Below the pieces are notes generated by a model. The model saw nothing but the letters and a program-made list of their open reading frames with translations. It did no database searches and was not told the origin of the DNA. 33,747 bases of DNA from Saprospiraceae bacterium. Lineage in GTDB: Bacteria > Bacteroidota > Bacteroidia > Chitinophagales > Saprospiraceae. The position numbers and the translations under genes were made by a program. Each line of letters opens with the position of its first letter. The first letter of the stretch is position 1. Below, piece after piece: positions 8,364 to 18,802 of the stretch. The stretch is taken from NCBI GenBank assembly GCA_020631635.1, contig JAHDGW010000006.1, positions 1 through 33,747 of the forward strand, given 5' to 3'.

Positions 8364-9338
8364 GTGAATAAAACAAAACTTGTCTCTATTATCGTAGCCG
8401 CCTACTTACTGCTGGCTTTGGCATGGTGGTCCGTTTTGTTACTTCGTAAAAATCAAGAGATCAACACTCTTCAAGTAGAAAATCTAAAACTATATCAAGA
8501 AAAACAACTAGGTATTACTAATTATACGGTCTTAGACGATCCTGCCTACTCCAGTATTATGGACGATGCAAAGAAACAGAGATATATGATTTATGGAGAA
8601 TCTGTTTTTTTTGGCATATCTCTTATCATTGGTCTATGGATCATATGGTCGAGTGCAAATCGTATTATCCAAACCAATAAACAGCAAAACAACTTCTTAC
8701 TGGCTATCACTCACGAGCTGAAGACCCCCGTGGCTTCTATTAAATTAATACTCCAAACTATCATCAAGCGGGATCTTAATCCTGATAAAGTAAAAGAGCT
8801 AAGTGGAAAGGCGCATGAAGAAAATAAAAGACTAGATGCCCTTATCAATAACATACTGCTATCTACTAGGCTCATGGATAGCTATGAGTTTAATCTAGAG
8901 AAAACCTCATTGGATAAATTATTGATACAAGGTATAGATAAAGTAGAAGGAAGGTATCCAGCAAAGCATATAACAAGCCACCTTAGTCTTGATCATACCT
9001 CAGTGTATGTCGATAAAAGTGCTTTAGAAATATGTATATGCAATCTAATAGACAACGCCTGCAAATATGCCAGAAGTAATATCGTAGTACAATCCCAGAT
9101 CGAAAATAACAGGGCGAAAGTAATCATAGCAAATGACGGTCTATTAATCAAAAAAGAAGATCGAGAATTAATTTTTCAAAAATTTTTTAGAGGTGGAGAT
9201 GAGCACCAAAGAACAACCAAAGGAACTGGTTTGGGGTTATATATCGTAAAAGAAATTGTATCCGGTCATGATGGTCACATAGAATATAGTGTGGTGAACC
9301 AAATGAACCAATTTACCCTAAGCTTGCCCTTGACATGA
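8364..9338 (+). CDS. Sensor histidine kinase (GTG start)
   Basis: Two TMs; H-box AITHELKTPVASIKL; N-box CNLIDNACKYA; G-box GTGLGLYIVKEIV. Confidence 0.9.
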   Translation: MNKTKLVSIIVAAYLLLALAWWSVLLLRKNQEINTLQVENLKLYQEKQLGITNYTVLDDPAYSSIMDDAKKQRYMIYGESVFFGISLIIGLWIIWSSANRIIQTNKQQNNFLLAITHELKTPVASIKLILQTIIKRDLNPDKVKELSGKAHEENKRLDALINNILLSTRLMDSYEFNLEKTSLDKLLIQGIDKVEGRYPAKHITSHLSLDHTSVYVDKSALEICICNLIDNACKYARSNIVVQSQIENNRAKVIIANDGLLIKKEDRELIFQKFFRGGDEHQRTTKGTGLGLYIVKEIVSGHDGHIEYSVVNQMNQFTLSLPLT

Positions 9339-10048
9339 AAAGAATACTTATCATAGAAGACGAAGAACAGATCAGATCTATCCTTAAAATGAATCTTGAG
9401 CTTGAGGGCTATGATGTGGTGGCTGCAGAAAATGGCATGGTAGGAGTCGACTCTTACCGTAATCAACATTTTGACCTCGTCATCCTAGATATCATGCTGC
9501 CTAATACGAGTGGATATGAAATCTGTGAACAAATCAAAGTCACTGGCGATACCACTCCTATACTTATGCTATCAGCAAAAGATAGTCCTAAAGATCGTGT
9601 ACAAGGACTTAAACTAGGCGCAGATGATTACGTTACAAAACCCTTTGATCTAGAGGAACTACTACTAAGGATAAAAAACCTCCTCAATCGTGCTATTGCG
9701 AAGAGTTCTCCAGAAATACATCGCTATACTTTTGAAGGAAATACCATAGAGTTTTCAAAATTTCAGGCTACAACACCAAAGGGTATCATCAATCTAACGA
9801 ATAAGGAAACTTACCTGCTGAAAATGCTGATCGAACATAAAAACGAAGTAGTTTCAAGACAAAGCATACTCAATACAGTATGGGGATATGATGTATATCC
9901 CAGCACCAGAACGATCGATAATTTCATATTGGCTTATAGAAAATATTTCGAAGTAGATCCCAAAAAGCCACAATATTTCAAATCTGTGAGAGGTATCGGT
10001 TACATGTTTAAGGAAAGAGACAGCCTTATAAATCAATCTCCAAGCTGA
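9335..10048 (+). CDS. Response regulator, OmpR/PhoB family
   Basis: Receiver LIIEDEEQIRSIL...DLVILDIMLP...KPFDLEELLLRI; winged-helix RQSILNTVWGYDVYPSTRTIDNFILAYRKYF. 4-bp ATGA overlap with the kinase. Confidence 0.92.
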   Translation: MKRILIIEDEEQIRSILKMNLELEGYDVVAAENGMVGVDSYRNQHFDLVILDIMLPNTSGYEICEQIKVTGDTTPILMLSAKDSPKDRVQGLKLGADDYVTKPFDLEELLLRIKNLLNRAIAKSSPEIHRYTFEGNTIEFSKFQATTPKGIINLTNKETYLLKMLIEHKNEVVSRQSILNTVWGYDVYPSTRTIDNFILAYRKYFEVDPKKPQYFKSVRGIGYMFKERDSLINQSPS

Positions 10049-11946
10049 GTAGCTAGGTCATCCCATTCAGACATTTTCGTGTCCAGTTGCTCTTTATAGT
10101 CTCCATGAGCTTTGCTTAGGCTTACACTATCCTCTCTCATATAAAACTTAGGATCAGCCATTTCAGCTTCTATTTCTTTTATTTGCCCTTCTAACTTTTC
10201 TATATCTCGCTCTACATACCGTAGCTTTCTTCTTAGTTTCTTTTCATCATCACGGGACATTTTATTCACCTCTGTCTTAAGTTCCTCTTGCTTTTTGCTT
10301 TTGACTATGGTAGCTTTTTCTATTTCTCTAAACGTATCTGTTGCTCTAGAATTGAGAAACTCATTGACGTCACCTATATGGTATTTTATATTTCTATTTT
10401 TGAATTCTACCGTCTTGGACGTAAGTCCTTGTAGAAAGCTTCTGTCGTGACTTACTACCAGCAAAGTACCATCATATTGCATGAGCGCATCCTTGAGCCT
10501 TTGCTTAGAGATAATATCCAAGTGATTGGTAGGTTCATCCAAGACTAAGAAGTTATTTTCCTGCATAATCAAGCATGCCAAAGCGAGACGTGAACGCTCA
10601 CCCCCAGAAAGGACTTTCACTTTTTTATCAACATCTTCACCAGAAAATAAAAATGAACCTAAAATATTACGTGCCTTACTTCTAAGCTCTGGTGGAGCCT
10701 TACCCTCAACTACCTCGAGTAGAGTACGATCACCATCAAGTTGCTCTGGTTGATCCTGAGCAAAATAACCAATAGAAACATTATGCCCAGTGGTAACCTC
10801 TCCTTGTGAGGCTTCTATTTCATCAGTAAGTATTTTGGCAAGAGTGGATTTACCTTGACCATTCTGCCCTACGAATGCCAGCCTCTCTCCTCTCTCGATT
10901 TGAAAATCCACCTTATCCAATACCAGATTTTGACCATAAGACTTCGTTAAAGATTCTGCTTTACTTACGATCTGCCCAGACCTTCCTGCCGGTGGAAATC
11001 TTAGATTCATTGCCTTAGTATCGCTGGCAAACTCTTCTATACGATCCATCTTATCTAGCTGCTTGATAAGAGACTGTGCAAATTTTGCTTTATTCGCTTT
11101 GGCTCTAAATTTCTCGATCAATCGTTCTTTCTCTGCGATCTCCTTTTGTTGATTTTTGATCGTAGATTCCATGACTTGGCGTTGGAGCTCTTTTTCTATC
11201 ATGAATCCAGAATAATTTGATTTTACATCAAAAACACGGGATAATTCCAATTCAACTATACGATTGCATACATTATCCAAAAATTCTTGATCATGCGATA
11301 TCACAATGACTATACCATCATAATCCTTGATATATTGCTCTAGCCATATGATAGATTCGATATCCAAGTGATTAGTAGGCTCATCAAGCATCAATATATT
11401 GGGTTCTCGTAACAATAACTTAGCAAGCTCTATTCTCATTTTCCAACCACCACTAAAGGTCGATACAGCATTATTGATATTAGAATCCTTAAACCCTAAG
11501 CCTTTGAGAAGTTTAACCGCAGTCGCTTCTACCGTATTGACATCGTAGTGCCCTAACTGCTCAGATAAACCTGTTATACGATCGATGAGTTTCATGTAGT
11601 CATCAGATTCATAATCCATTCTACCTGCCAACTCATCATTCAATTTCTCCAACTCAGCTTCTAGGTTATTGAGACTCTCAAAGGCCGTTAAAGCTTCTGT
11701 AAGTACAGAATTCTCTTCATTGACATAAAGGTCTTGCGTCAAGAAACCCATGGTCATACCATTTGGTATATCTATGGTACCTGAGTCTGCTGATATATGC
11801 TTAGCTATGATTTTAAGCAGCGTGGACTTCCCTGCCCCATTTCTACCGATCAAGCCTATTCTTTCTTGATCCTTAAACGTCAGGTTTAGATTTTTGAAAA
11901 TATGACGATCTCCATACTTGAGATTTATGCCTCTTAAATCAATCAT
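10033..11946 (-). CDS. ABC-F family ATP-binding protein
   Basis: Two ABC domains (GRNGAGKST, FSGGWKMRIELAKLLL, LMLDEPTNHLDIESI; GQNGQGKSTLAK, LSGGERSRLALACLI, LVLDEPTNHLD) and a C-terminal coiled coil. Confidence 0.92.
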   Translation of the reverse strand: MIDLRGINLKYGDRHIFKNLNLTFKDQERIGLIGRNGAGKSTLLKIIAKHISADSGTIDIPNGMTMGFLTQDLYVNEENSVLTEALTAFESLNNLEAELEKLNDELAGRMDYESDDYMKLIDRITGLSEQLGHYDVNTVEATAVKLLKGLGFKDSNINNAVSTFSGGWKMRIELAKLLLREPNILMLDEPTNHLDIESIIWLEQYIKDYDGIVIVISHDQEFLDNVCNRIVELELSRVFDVKSNYSGFMIEKELQRQVMESTIKNQQKEIAEKERLIEKFRAKANKAKFAQSLIKQLDKMDRIEEFASDTKAMNLRFPPAGRSGQIVSKAESLTKSYGQNLVLDKVDFQIERGERLAFVGQNGQGKSTLAKILTDEIEASQGEVTTGHNVSIGYFAQDQPEQLDGDRTLLEVVEGKAPPELRSKARNILGSFLFSGEDVDKKVKVLSGGERSRLALACLIMQENNFLVLDEPTNHLDIISKQRLKDALMQYDGTLLVVSHDRSFLQGLTSKTVEFKNRNIKYHIGDVNEFLNSRATDTFREIEKATIVKSKKQEELKTEVNKMSRDDEKKLRRKLRYVERDIEKLEGQIKEIEAEMADPKFYMREDSVSLSKAHGDYKEQLDTKMSEWDDLATQLGD

Positions 11947-11955
11947 ACTTCAAAA

Positions 11956-12522
11956 TTAGTTTAAACTCACAAATTCTGGTATTTGTGCTAGTACGGTGTA
12001 AGTATTTCCCTTATTATGCAGTACTTGACTCCATAAAGAGATTTCATTTTTATTAAAAATATAATTCAGATCAAATTCGGCTGTCAACCACGAACCAAAA
12101 TCAAGTTCATCATACAACTGCCCTGTAGACCACCCACTATAACCGATATAGAATCGGATATTGATAGGTTGTATAAGTTTATTTCTGACTAAAAATTTTA
12201 GCTTATCAAAGTTACCTCCCCAATATAGACCTGGTTTGATCTCAACACTTTCTTCTAATATATCTCCGCAATCATGAATATAATGAATGGTATCCGTGGC
12301 CACAGGTCCGCCGTAGTATACTGTTGCTTCAAATTCTGGAAAATCACCTATCAACTCATTGATACTCATATGGATTCTCTTATTGAGAACAAACCCAACA
12401 GAGCCATCTTCATCGTCGTGATCTGTGATTAAAATTACTGACCTTTTGAAGTTAGTGTCCATCATAAATGGTTGGGACACCAATAGAGAGCCAGACTCTA
12501 TGTTTCTGGAAATCCTAGACAT
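11956..12522 (-). CDS. YqgE/AlgH family protein
   Basis: GSLLVSQPFMMDTNFKRSVILITDHDDEDGSVGFVLNKRI; FYIGYSGWSTGQLYDEL. Confidence 0.9.
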   Translation of the reverse strand: MSRISRNIESGSLLVSQPFMMDTNFKRSVILITDHDDEDGSVGFVLNKRIHMSINELIGDFPEFEATVYYGGPVATDTIHYIHDCGDILEESVEIKPGLYWGGNFDKLKFLVRNKLIQPINIRFYIGYSGWSTGQLYDELDFGSWLTAEFDLNYIFNKNEISLWSQVLHNKGNTYTVLAQIPEFVSLN

Positions 12523-13396
12523 GAAGAGGACGCGTTGGAATGGATCGATCTAATTTCTTAAACATTCCGCTTACGACTTTTCCATTTCCGCCAACCTCTA
12601 CAACTTCAGTCAGACCATCTCGTTGCAGATTTTTCATAGTCTGCGTCCACAGCACTGACGAAGTTAATTGTTGTACAAGATTATCCTTTATTTCAATCGA
12701 ATCGGTATGTGATGCGCCATCCACATTCTGATAAATTGGACACTTTGGAGTGTTGAACTTAGCTTTTTCTATGGCTTCTGCCAATTCTTCACGAGCCGGC
12801 TGCATTAGTGGTGAGTGAAATGCACCACCCACAGGTAATATTAATGCCCTTCTTGCCCCTTTCTCTTTGAGGAGTTCGCATGATTGCTCAACTGCCTTTC
12901 TTTCGCCAGAAATCACTAACTGACCGGGGCAATTATAATTGGCCGCGACCACTACACCTTCTACAGTATTACATACTTCCTCTACAGCGGCATCTTCAAG
13001 ACCTACAATAGCAGCCATAGTGCCATCTGCTATATCACAAGCCTTTTGCATTGCACTAGCTCTTGTATGTACAAGTTTCAATCCATCTTCAAAACTCAGA
13101 ACTCCCGCCGCCACTAATGCCGAAAACTCTCCTAAAGAATGACCTGCCACAGCATCAGGTGCTAGTTTATCATTAATTAAATAACTGATTACCGAGTGGC
13201 AAAATATTGCAGGTTGAGCATATTTTGTACATTTTAAATCTTCTGCAGTTCCTTCAAACATTACCTTTGAAAGGTCAAAGCCTAATATTTCATTAGCCTT
13301 TTGAAAAAGAGCTTTGGCCTTATCGTTTGACTCATAAAGCTCCTTTCCCATACCCGAAAACTGACTTCCTTGTCCAGGAAATACGTATGCTATCAT
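12515..13396 (-). CDS. fabD: Malonyl-CoA:ACP S-malonyltransferase
   Basis: YVFPGQGSQFSGMGKELY, GHSLGEFSALVAAG, VISGERKAVEQ, VGGAFHSPLM. Confidence 0.95.
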   Translation of the reverse strand: MIAYVFPGQGSQFSGMGKELYESNDKAKALFQKANEILGFDLSKVMFEGTAEDLKCTKYAQPAIFCHSVISYLINDKLAPDAVAGHSLGEFSALVAAGVLSFEDGLKLVHTRASAMQKACDIADGTMAAIVGLEDAAVEEVCNTVEGVVVAANYNCPGQLVISGERKAVEQSCELLKEKGARRALILPVGGAFHSPLMQPAREELAEAIEKAKFNTPKCPIYQNVDGASHTDSIEIKDNLVQQLTSSVLWTQTMKNLQRDGLTEVVEVGGNGKVVSGMFKKLDRSIPTRPLHV

Positions 13397-13414
13397 TTCA
13401 ACTCAATTTGAATG

Positions 13415-13422
13415 CAAAGCTA
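13415..13422 (-). promoter_or_regulatory. Putative -7 element TAGCTTTG (reverse strand) for fabD
   Basis: TAnnTTTG match on the minus strand, 19 nt upstream of the start codon. Confidence 0.4.
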
Positions 13423-13468
13423 GGGGTTAAATTCTACTAATCAGAAAAAAACTGAAATCAAATTATGC

Positions 13469-14065
13469 TTATCTCAGATTAGCGTTAATTAAATTTAGGA
13501 ATTCACTTCTCGTTTCTACATTTTTAAATTCACCAGTAAATGCAGAAGTGGTCGTTACAGAATTTTGTTTTTGTACTCCTCTCATCATCATACACATATG
13601 AGCCGCTTCGATCACTACAGCGACACCGAGGGGTTTCAGTGCTTTATCAATACAATTCAAGATTTCATGAGTCAAACGCTCCTGAACCTGTAGTCTTCTA
13701 GCAAATACATCAACTACTCTCGGTATCTTACTCAATCCTACCACATATCCATTTGGGATGTAGGCGATATGAGCTTTCCCATAGAAAGGCAATATATGGT
13801 GCTCACATAAAGAATATACCTCGATATCCTTCACGATGACCATATTATTATAGTCTTCTTTAAATAAGGCGGAGTTTAAAATTTTGTCCGCATCTAGAGA
13901 GTATCCTTGTGTCAGAAATTGCATTGCCTTTGCCGCTCTTTCTGGAGTTTTTACAAGTCCTTCCCTATCTTTGTCCTCACCTAGTTTATCTAAGATATCA
14001 GAATATCTAGTCTTTAATTCATCCGTGGTTTCTGCACTATAAACCTCAGTCTTATTGTAGCTCAT
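13469..14065 (-). CDS. folE: GTP cyclohydrolase I
   Basis: [85 protein letters not shown]. Confidence 0.95.
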   Translation of the reverse strand: MSYNKTEVYSAETTDELKTRYSDILDKLGEDKDREGLVKTPERAAKAMQFLTQGYSLDADKILNSALFKEDYNNMVIVKDIEVYSLCEHHILPFYGKAHIAYIPNGYVVGLSKIPRVVDVFARRLQVQERLTHEILNCIDKALKPLGVAVVIEAAHMCMMMRGVQKQNSVTTTSAFTGEFKNVETRSEFLNLINANLR

Positions 14066-14099
14066 TTTTTATTTTTTAAGCGATATAAGCATCTAACAG

Positions 14100-14136
14100 C
14101 ATTCAAACTTGAATGTTTGTATTCAAGTCAAAAATA
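14100..14136 (-). promoter_or_regulatory. Putative folE promoter (-7 TATTTTTG, 14129-14136 reverse) with overlapping inverted repeats at the predicted start of transcription
   Basis: CATTCAA-AC-TTGAATG (14100-14115) and ACTTGAAT-GTTTGT-ATTCAAGT (14107-14128). Confidence 0.45.
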
Positions 14137-14211
14137 AGATTAATCAATGTATCTTGATACTTTATCGAAATAATTGAATAATAATAAAAATTAGCCTGAA
14201 TATTGAATGCG

Positions 14212-15276
14212 ATGAATGACCACAAAAGGAGTGTCTCCAAGTTAATTAGACGATTTACTCGTAATGAGTATTTTGGACACTTCGTATTTTGGGCACTACT
14301 ATACGTATTATTTCTTCGTCTACATGACTTTACTAACTCTATACCTGCTGGACTTATAGAAGAGCTTTTGAATATTCTATTCTTTGCTGTAATTGTCTAT
14401 TTCAACATATTGTACTTAATACCAAAGTACCTGAAACGGCACAAGGTATTTCAATACGTATCTCTTCTTGTATTTAGCTGTCTATTGATCACCCCAATCA
14501 AGGCTGTGGTATTCTTGATGTGGAATGGAAGTGATCCAGATATCAGTAAAGCATTTAGCGAATTATCAGTCCTTCAATCCTTTTTCTTGAGTAGTTTCTT
14601 TTTAGCGGGTGCCAGTACAATCTATCAAATTATTAATGATTGGGTTATACATCAAAGAGAACGACAAGAACTTGAAAATAGAAATTTGAAGTCCGAGTTA
14701 AATTTTTTGAAATCCCAGATCAATCCTCATTTTCTATTTAATACGCTGAATAATCTCTATGCTCTCACTTTGAAAAAAAGCGACGAAGCACCCGCGACGG
14801 TATTGAAACTATCAGAGATGATGAGGTATATGCTTTATGAATGCAATGAAGATCGGGTACCCCTTTACAAAGAAGTCAATTATCTCAAAAACTATCTCGA
14901 ACTTGAAAAATTGCGTCAAGGTGAAAATATTGAAATAGATTTTGAGCTTACAGGTGAGGTAGGAAATCAAATGATCGCCCCACTTATGTTTATCCCATTT
15001 ATAGAAAATAGCTTTAAGCACGGGGTAAGCAATCATTTATCAAGCGGCTATATTGATATCAAAATGACTGTAGAAAATACTCAAATAAAATTGGACGTGG
15101 AAAACTCTAAAGCTAGTTCTATGCCTACTGGACATCTTAATGGTAAAAAAAGTGGAGGTATTGGACTTTCAAATATTAAAAAACGACTGTCATTGTTATA
15201 TCCTAAAAGCTATAGTTTAGATATAGATGATCAGCCAAATAAATACAAAATCTCACTAAATCTAAACCTAAACTAA
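14212..15276 (+). CDS. LytS/YehU-type sensor histidine kinase (track start 14203 is TTG; ATG at 14212)
   Basis: Four predicted TMs; LKSQINPHFLFNTLNNLYALTLKKSDEAPATVLKLSEMMRYMLYE (His_kinase family); GGIGLSNIKKRL. Confidence 0.9.
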   Translation: MNDHKRSVSKLIRRFTRNEYFGHFVFWALLYVLFLRLHDFTNSIPAGLIEELLNILFFAVIVYFNILYLIPKYLKRHKVFQYVSLLVFSCLLITPIKAVVFLMWNGSDPDISKAFSELSVLQSFFLSSFFLAGASTIYQIINDWVIHQRERQELENRNLKSELNFLKSQINPHFLFNTLNNLYALTLKKSDEAPATVLKLSEMMRYMLYECNEDRVPLYKEVNYLKNYLELEKLRQGENIEIDFELTGEVGNQMIAPLMFIPFIENSFKHGVSNHLSSGYIDIKMTVENTQIKLDVENSKASSMPTGHLNGKKSGGIGLSNIKKRLSLLYPKSYSLDIDDQPNKYKISLNLNLN

Positions 15277-15996
15277 ATGATCAAAGCGATAATTGTTGAT
15301 GATGAGCCATTGGCTCTAGATGTGATGGAGACTTATATAAATCAAGTACCTGAAATGGAATTAGTAGCCCGATGCGAAAATGCCTTTAAAGCAAATGAAG
15401 CCCTCAAAAATAATCATGTTGATGTCATGTTTCTCGATATTCAGATGCCTCAGTTGACAGGGATTGAGTTTTTAAAAACACTGAGCGATCCTCCCGAGGT
15501 CATCTTTACTACGGCCTACCCTGACTATGCTGTACAAGGATTTGAGCTCAACGCCATGGATTATCTCCTAAAACCTATTTCTATGGAGAGATTTATGAAA
15601 TGTGTCAATAAAATATCTGATCGATTAAGCTCTAAATCTAATGAGATAGAATTTAATCCTGATGACGAAGATTACTTCTTTGTCAAAGCAGATAAAAAGT
15701 TAGTTAAAGTAAGTTATAGTGAAATCTTATATATCGAAGGGCTTAAGGATTATGTCATCATACGTAAGGAAAGTGGCCGAGTAATCACCCTTCAAACTAT
15801 GAAAAGTTTAGAAACTAAAATGCCCGCCAAACAATTTATGAGAGTACATAGATCATACATTGTCAACGTCCAAAAAATAAATGCAATCGTAGGAAATATG
15901 ATAGAGATTACTGAAAAAGGACAAACAAAACACCTCCCTATTGGTAAAAACTATAGAGACGCTCTATTGACAGCTATTCAAAATAAAAGATTATGA
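15277..15996 (+). CDS. LytTR-family response regulator
   Basis: Receiver IIVDDEPLALDVMETYI...VMFLDIQMPQLTG; LytTR YFFVKADKKLVKVSYSEILYIEGLKDYVII...FMRVHRSYIVNVQKI. Abuts the kinase gene. Confidence 0.92.
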   Translation: MIKAIIVDDEPLALDVMETYINQVPEMELVARCENAFKANEALKNNHVDVMFLDIQMPQLTGIEFLKTLSDPPEVIFTTAYPDYAVQGFELNAMDYLLKPISMERFMKCVNKISDRLSSKSNEIEFNPDDEDYFFVKADKKLVKVSYSEILYIEGLKDYVIIRKESGRVITLQTMKSLETKMPAKQFMRVHRSYIVNVQKINAIVGNMIEITEKGQTKHLPIGKNYRDALLTAIQNKRL

Positions 15997-16207
15997 TAGA
16001 TTATAAGATCTAAGTCTAACTCACTTTAGTATAGTTGAACATATCTACTTAAAGTAATCTACTATTACTATTCATGTGATCATTACTCTTCTTAAAATAA
16101 ACTAGATCAGATTATTATACAAGATCCCACCTCTAGGTTAAAAAGAATATTGAAAGATGTGATGGTTAATGGAACGTATGCTGGCTTAGAATGTAATCAA
16201 ACAATAC

Positions 16208-18667
16208 TTACCGAATCACCTCAAGTCGCTGATTGTATGAATGACCGTCAGTACAATTGAGTTGTAATAAATATATACCTGTATGGAGATCCTCCACATT
16301 GAGCATATAGTAAGACTGTAAGTTATCTTGAGGAACTGTAACTATTTTCATTAGCTTACCCATGATATCATAAATAGCAACTGACTCTACTGACTTCTCT
16401 GAATTATTGAAAACTGTTACTTGAGTCGAAACGGGGTTAGGGTACACAATGAGGTTATCTACAATATCGTCGTCAGACTCTTCTGCCGATCTATCCAATC
16501 TTAGATTAACCGTTGCATTGGTTGGCTGTAGTCCTATACCATTTCCATAAATATCCATAGATCTCACATTGGAGCTTTGAATATCGAATTCAAAATATTC
16601 CTGATCATCCCCTATTCTGAAACCATTTAAATCATCTTCTACGATAAATCCTAAAGTTCCTATAATTCCTTCTCCTACAATGCTATTATTTCCTGTTCTG
16701 GTAAAGGAGGTACGTATTTGACCCTCCGAAGGTTGGAATGTGAGTTCTAAGCTTGGACTTTGATTTGTAAACCATCCATCCTTATTATAATCTATAAAAA
16801 GACTAGATGAATCTATTAAATAATCTGGAATATTAAGCTGGAAACTAATACCCTGTAGATCTTGAATTAGTACTTGTTCATTACCTAAAACGATATCCAC
16901 CAATAGCCAGTCTCCCGAATCCACAACCGTAGATCTTGGCACAAAGCTTAGTGGGATATTGGATATTGCAGGAACATCATCACTGATAATATTATGTGAT
17001 TGACCAAAGTTATTTTCTACCCATATTGCATCATCAGAATTTAATACACCATCTCCATTGGCATCCACATATTTTGCATTAAGGCTACCAGACATAAAAC
17101 CTTGAGACCAATCATTAGCAAAAGATCCATGCCAATCATTATTCAATATTCTTGAGTCACCTGTACTACCGATGCAATAACCTAAAGGCAAAAGATCAAA
17201 CTCATCTACAATACCATCATTATTGCTATCTCCAGACCAAATACAATCATTGGCTATACATTCACATGATTCTTCAGAATCCTTGATAGTCATATTAACT
17301 TTGACGACCCTACAGGCATTAGATATATTCCCGCAAAACCTAAGTTCAAAATAATCGTCTCCGTAAAAATTCGGATTAGGCCTATACTCTACCAAATAAT
17401 TAGATTCATATTGCCCGCAGTCATTATCAACACTAGCTCCATGACCTCCTATATTGATCTGACCATTGGAAGGAGCAGATACGATAGTATATTCAAATTC
17501 ATCGACTGGAACATCGTAGTCTATATAAAAGGAAAGGTTCTTCGAAGTCTCAAAGGAATAAACCTCTGTTACCCTAGGCGCATACTCATCAATTTTGAGT
17601 AAAATATTAGCACTTTGATGCTCAAATCCGTTATATGCCGTGTACTCAAAGATTTTATATCCAGTTTCCCAAGGGAACGGGGTATAAGAAAATATACCTG
17701 AACTAATTTCTGTAAGCTGGGGTGAATACGATACGATAAATGCGTCATTTAGCACATCGTTTTCAGTCACATCAATAATCATTTCTTCGCCTACCATTAC
17801 GTATGCTTCATCATCTTTAACAAAAGGTAAACCTTCATCAAGGTCTCTTGAGTTAAGTATGACGTGATAATTAATGGAACCATTATCAAAAACTAAGGTA
17901 TCTATACCTTCCGAATTTGAAGTATATTGAAATCTCCCAGATCCTTGTTTGTCTAAAGCACCAAATAATGGCTGAGAATTAATGTAAGCTTCATTTTTCA
18001 ATATGATCTCGAATGAGCTCCCTACTTCTATATAATGAATTGTGGTATCCGCTGGGATATAATCTTCATGCCTAACTTTTATCATCCCCAAAGCAGAGCT
18101 ACCTAATGAATCCTCTACGATGTATTGTATCAATCCTAAATCTTGAGTATCCAAAATATCCAAAACCGATATGGAGTCGCTTGTATGTAATGTAGATACA
18201 ATATTTTTCTCATTAGCGATACCTGCGAGGCTAGCTTCATGAATGTTTAAATCATCATTTTCCATCGGATCGATCATGAAAGATGTACTTTGCACATCTA
18301 TAAAATCATCTTTTGCATTAATGATGCTACTAGCCATGAAAAAAGAAACCTCAGTGTAATGAGTAGGCCATACTCCCGGCACTGAACTATTACCGTAATA
18401 TTGGATTACAGTTTTATCTAAGCCCAGAAATAATTCATCTGAAATATACTCAAAGGCATAAACGTTATTACCTAAATAATTTTGCTCGAGTTTTCCATTA
18501 TCGACTACCTCAATGATTTGAGGTGTATTATTTGAAATAATATTGAAATGTATGGTATCCCCTTTTATCCCTTTGAAATTATACTCACTCGCATTTTGCT
18601 GACCATACAGATCTACTGACATGAATGCCAGCCAACTAAACATTATTATTAGATAATATCTGTACAT
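16208..18667 (-). CDS. T9SS type A sorting-domain secreted protein with dockerin-like and cohesin-like segments
   Basis: Signal peptide; EF-hand-like GDSNNDGIVDEFDLLPLGYC and DANGDGVLNSDDAIWVENNFG; C-terminal VYPNPVSTQVTVFNNSEKSVESVAIYDIMGKLM...LHTGIYLLQL (T9SS type A). Confidence 0.82.
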   Translation of the reverse strand: MYRYYLIIMFSWLAFMSVDLYGQQNASEYNFKGIKGDTIHFNIISNNTPQIIEVVDNGKLEQNYLGNNVYAFEYISDELFLGLDKTVIQYYGNSSVPGVWPTHYTEVSFFMASSIINAKDDFIDVQSTSFMIDPMENDDLNIHEASLAGIANEKNIVSTLHTSDSISVLDILDTQDLGLIQYIVEDSLGSSALGMIKVRHEDYIPADTTIHYIEVGSSFEIILKNEAYINSQPLFGALDKQGSGRFQYTSNSEGIDTLVFDNGSINYHVILNSRDLDEGLPFVKDDEAYVMVGEEMIIDVTENDVLNDAFIVSYSPQLTEISSGIFSYTPFPWETGYKIFEYTAYNGFEHQSANILLKIDEYAPRVTEVYSFETSKNLSFYIDYDVPVDEFEYTIVSAPSNGQINIGGHGASVDNDCGQYESNYLVEYRPNPNFYGDDYFELRFCGNISNACRVVKVNMTIKDSEESCECIANDCIWSGDSNNDGIVDEFDLLPLGYCIGSTGDSRILNNDWHGSFANDWSQGFMSGSLNAKYVDANGDGVLNSDDAIWVENNFGQSHNIISDDVPAISNIPLSFVPRSTVVDSGDWLLVDIVLGNEQVLIQDLQGISFQLNIPDYLIDSSSLFIDYNKDGWFTNQSPSLELTFQPSEGQIRTSFTRTGNNSIVGEGIIGTLGFIVEDDLNGFRIGDDQEYFEFDIQSSNVRSMDIYGNGIGLQPTNATVNLRLDRSAEESDDDIVDNLIVYPNPVSTQVTVFNNSEKSVESVAIYDIMGKLMKIVTVPQDNLQSYYMLNVEDLHTGIYLLQLNCTDGHSYNQRLEVIR

Positions 18668-18802
18668 GAGTTTTTACTTTCACCACAAATAACGTGATTT
18701 TTTTTGGAAAGACCGTCATATAGAGAAAATAAATATATTTAAATAGATGAATTATACTACTTTTATAATCATCAAGTTAATCGTAATCTGAGAACTGAAA
18801 GA

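Noticed and set aside
10526-10753. + strand 75-aa ORF within the ABC-F gene
   Set aside because: Antisense shadow of conserved ABC motifs.
15997-16207. Long intergenic region between the LytTR gene and the T9SS gene
   Set aside because: Checked for RNA genes, strong hairpins or transposase remnants; only short AT-rich palindromes such as TACTTAAAGTA were found.
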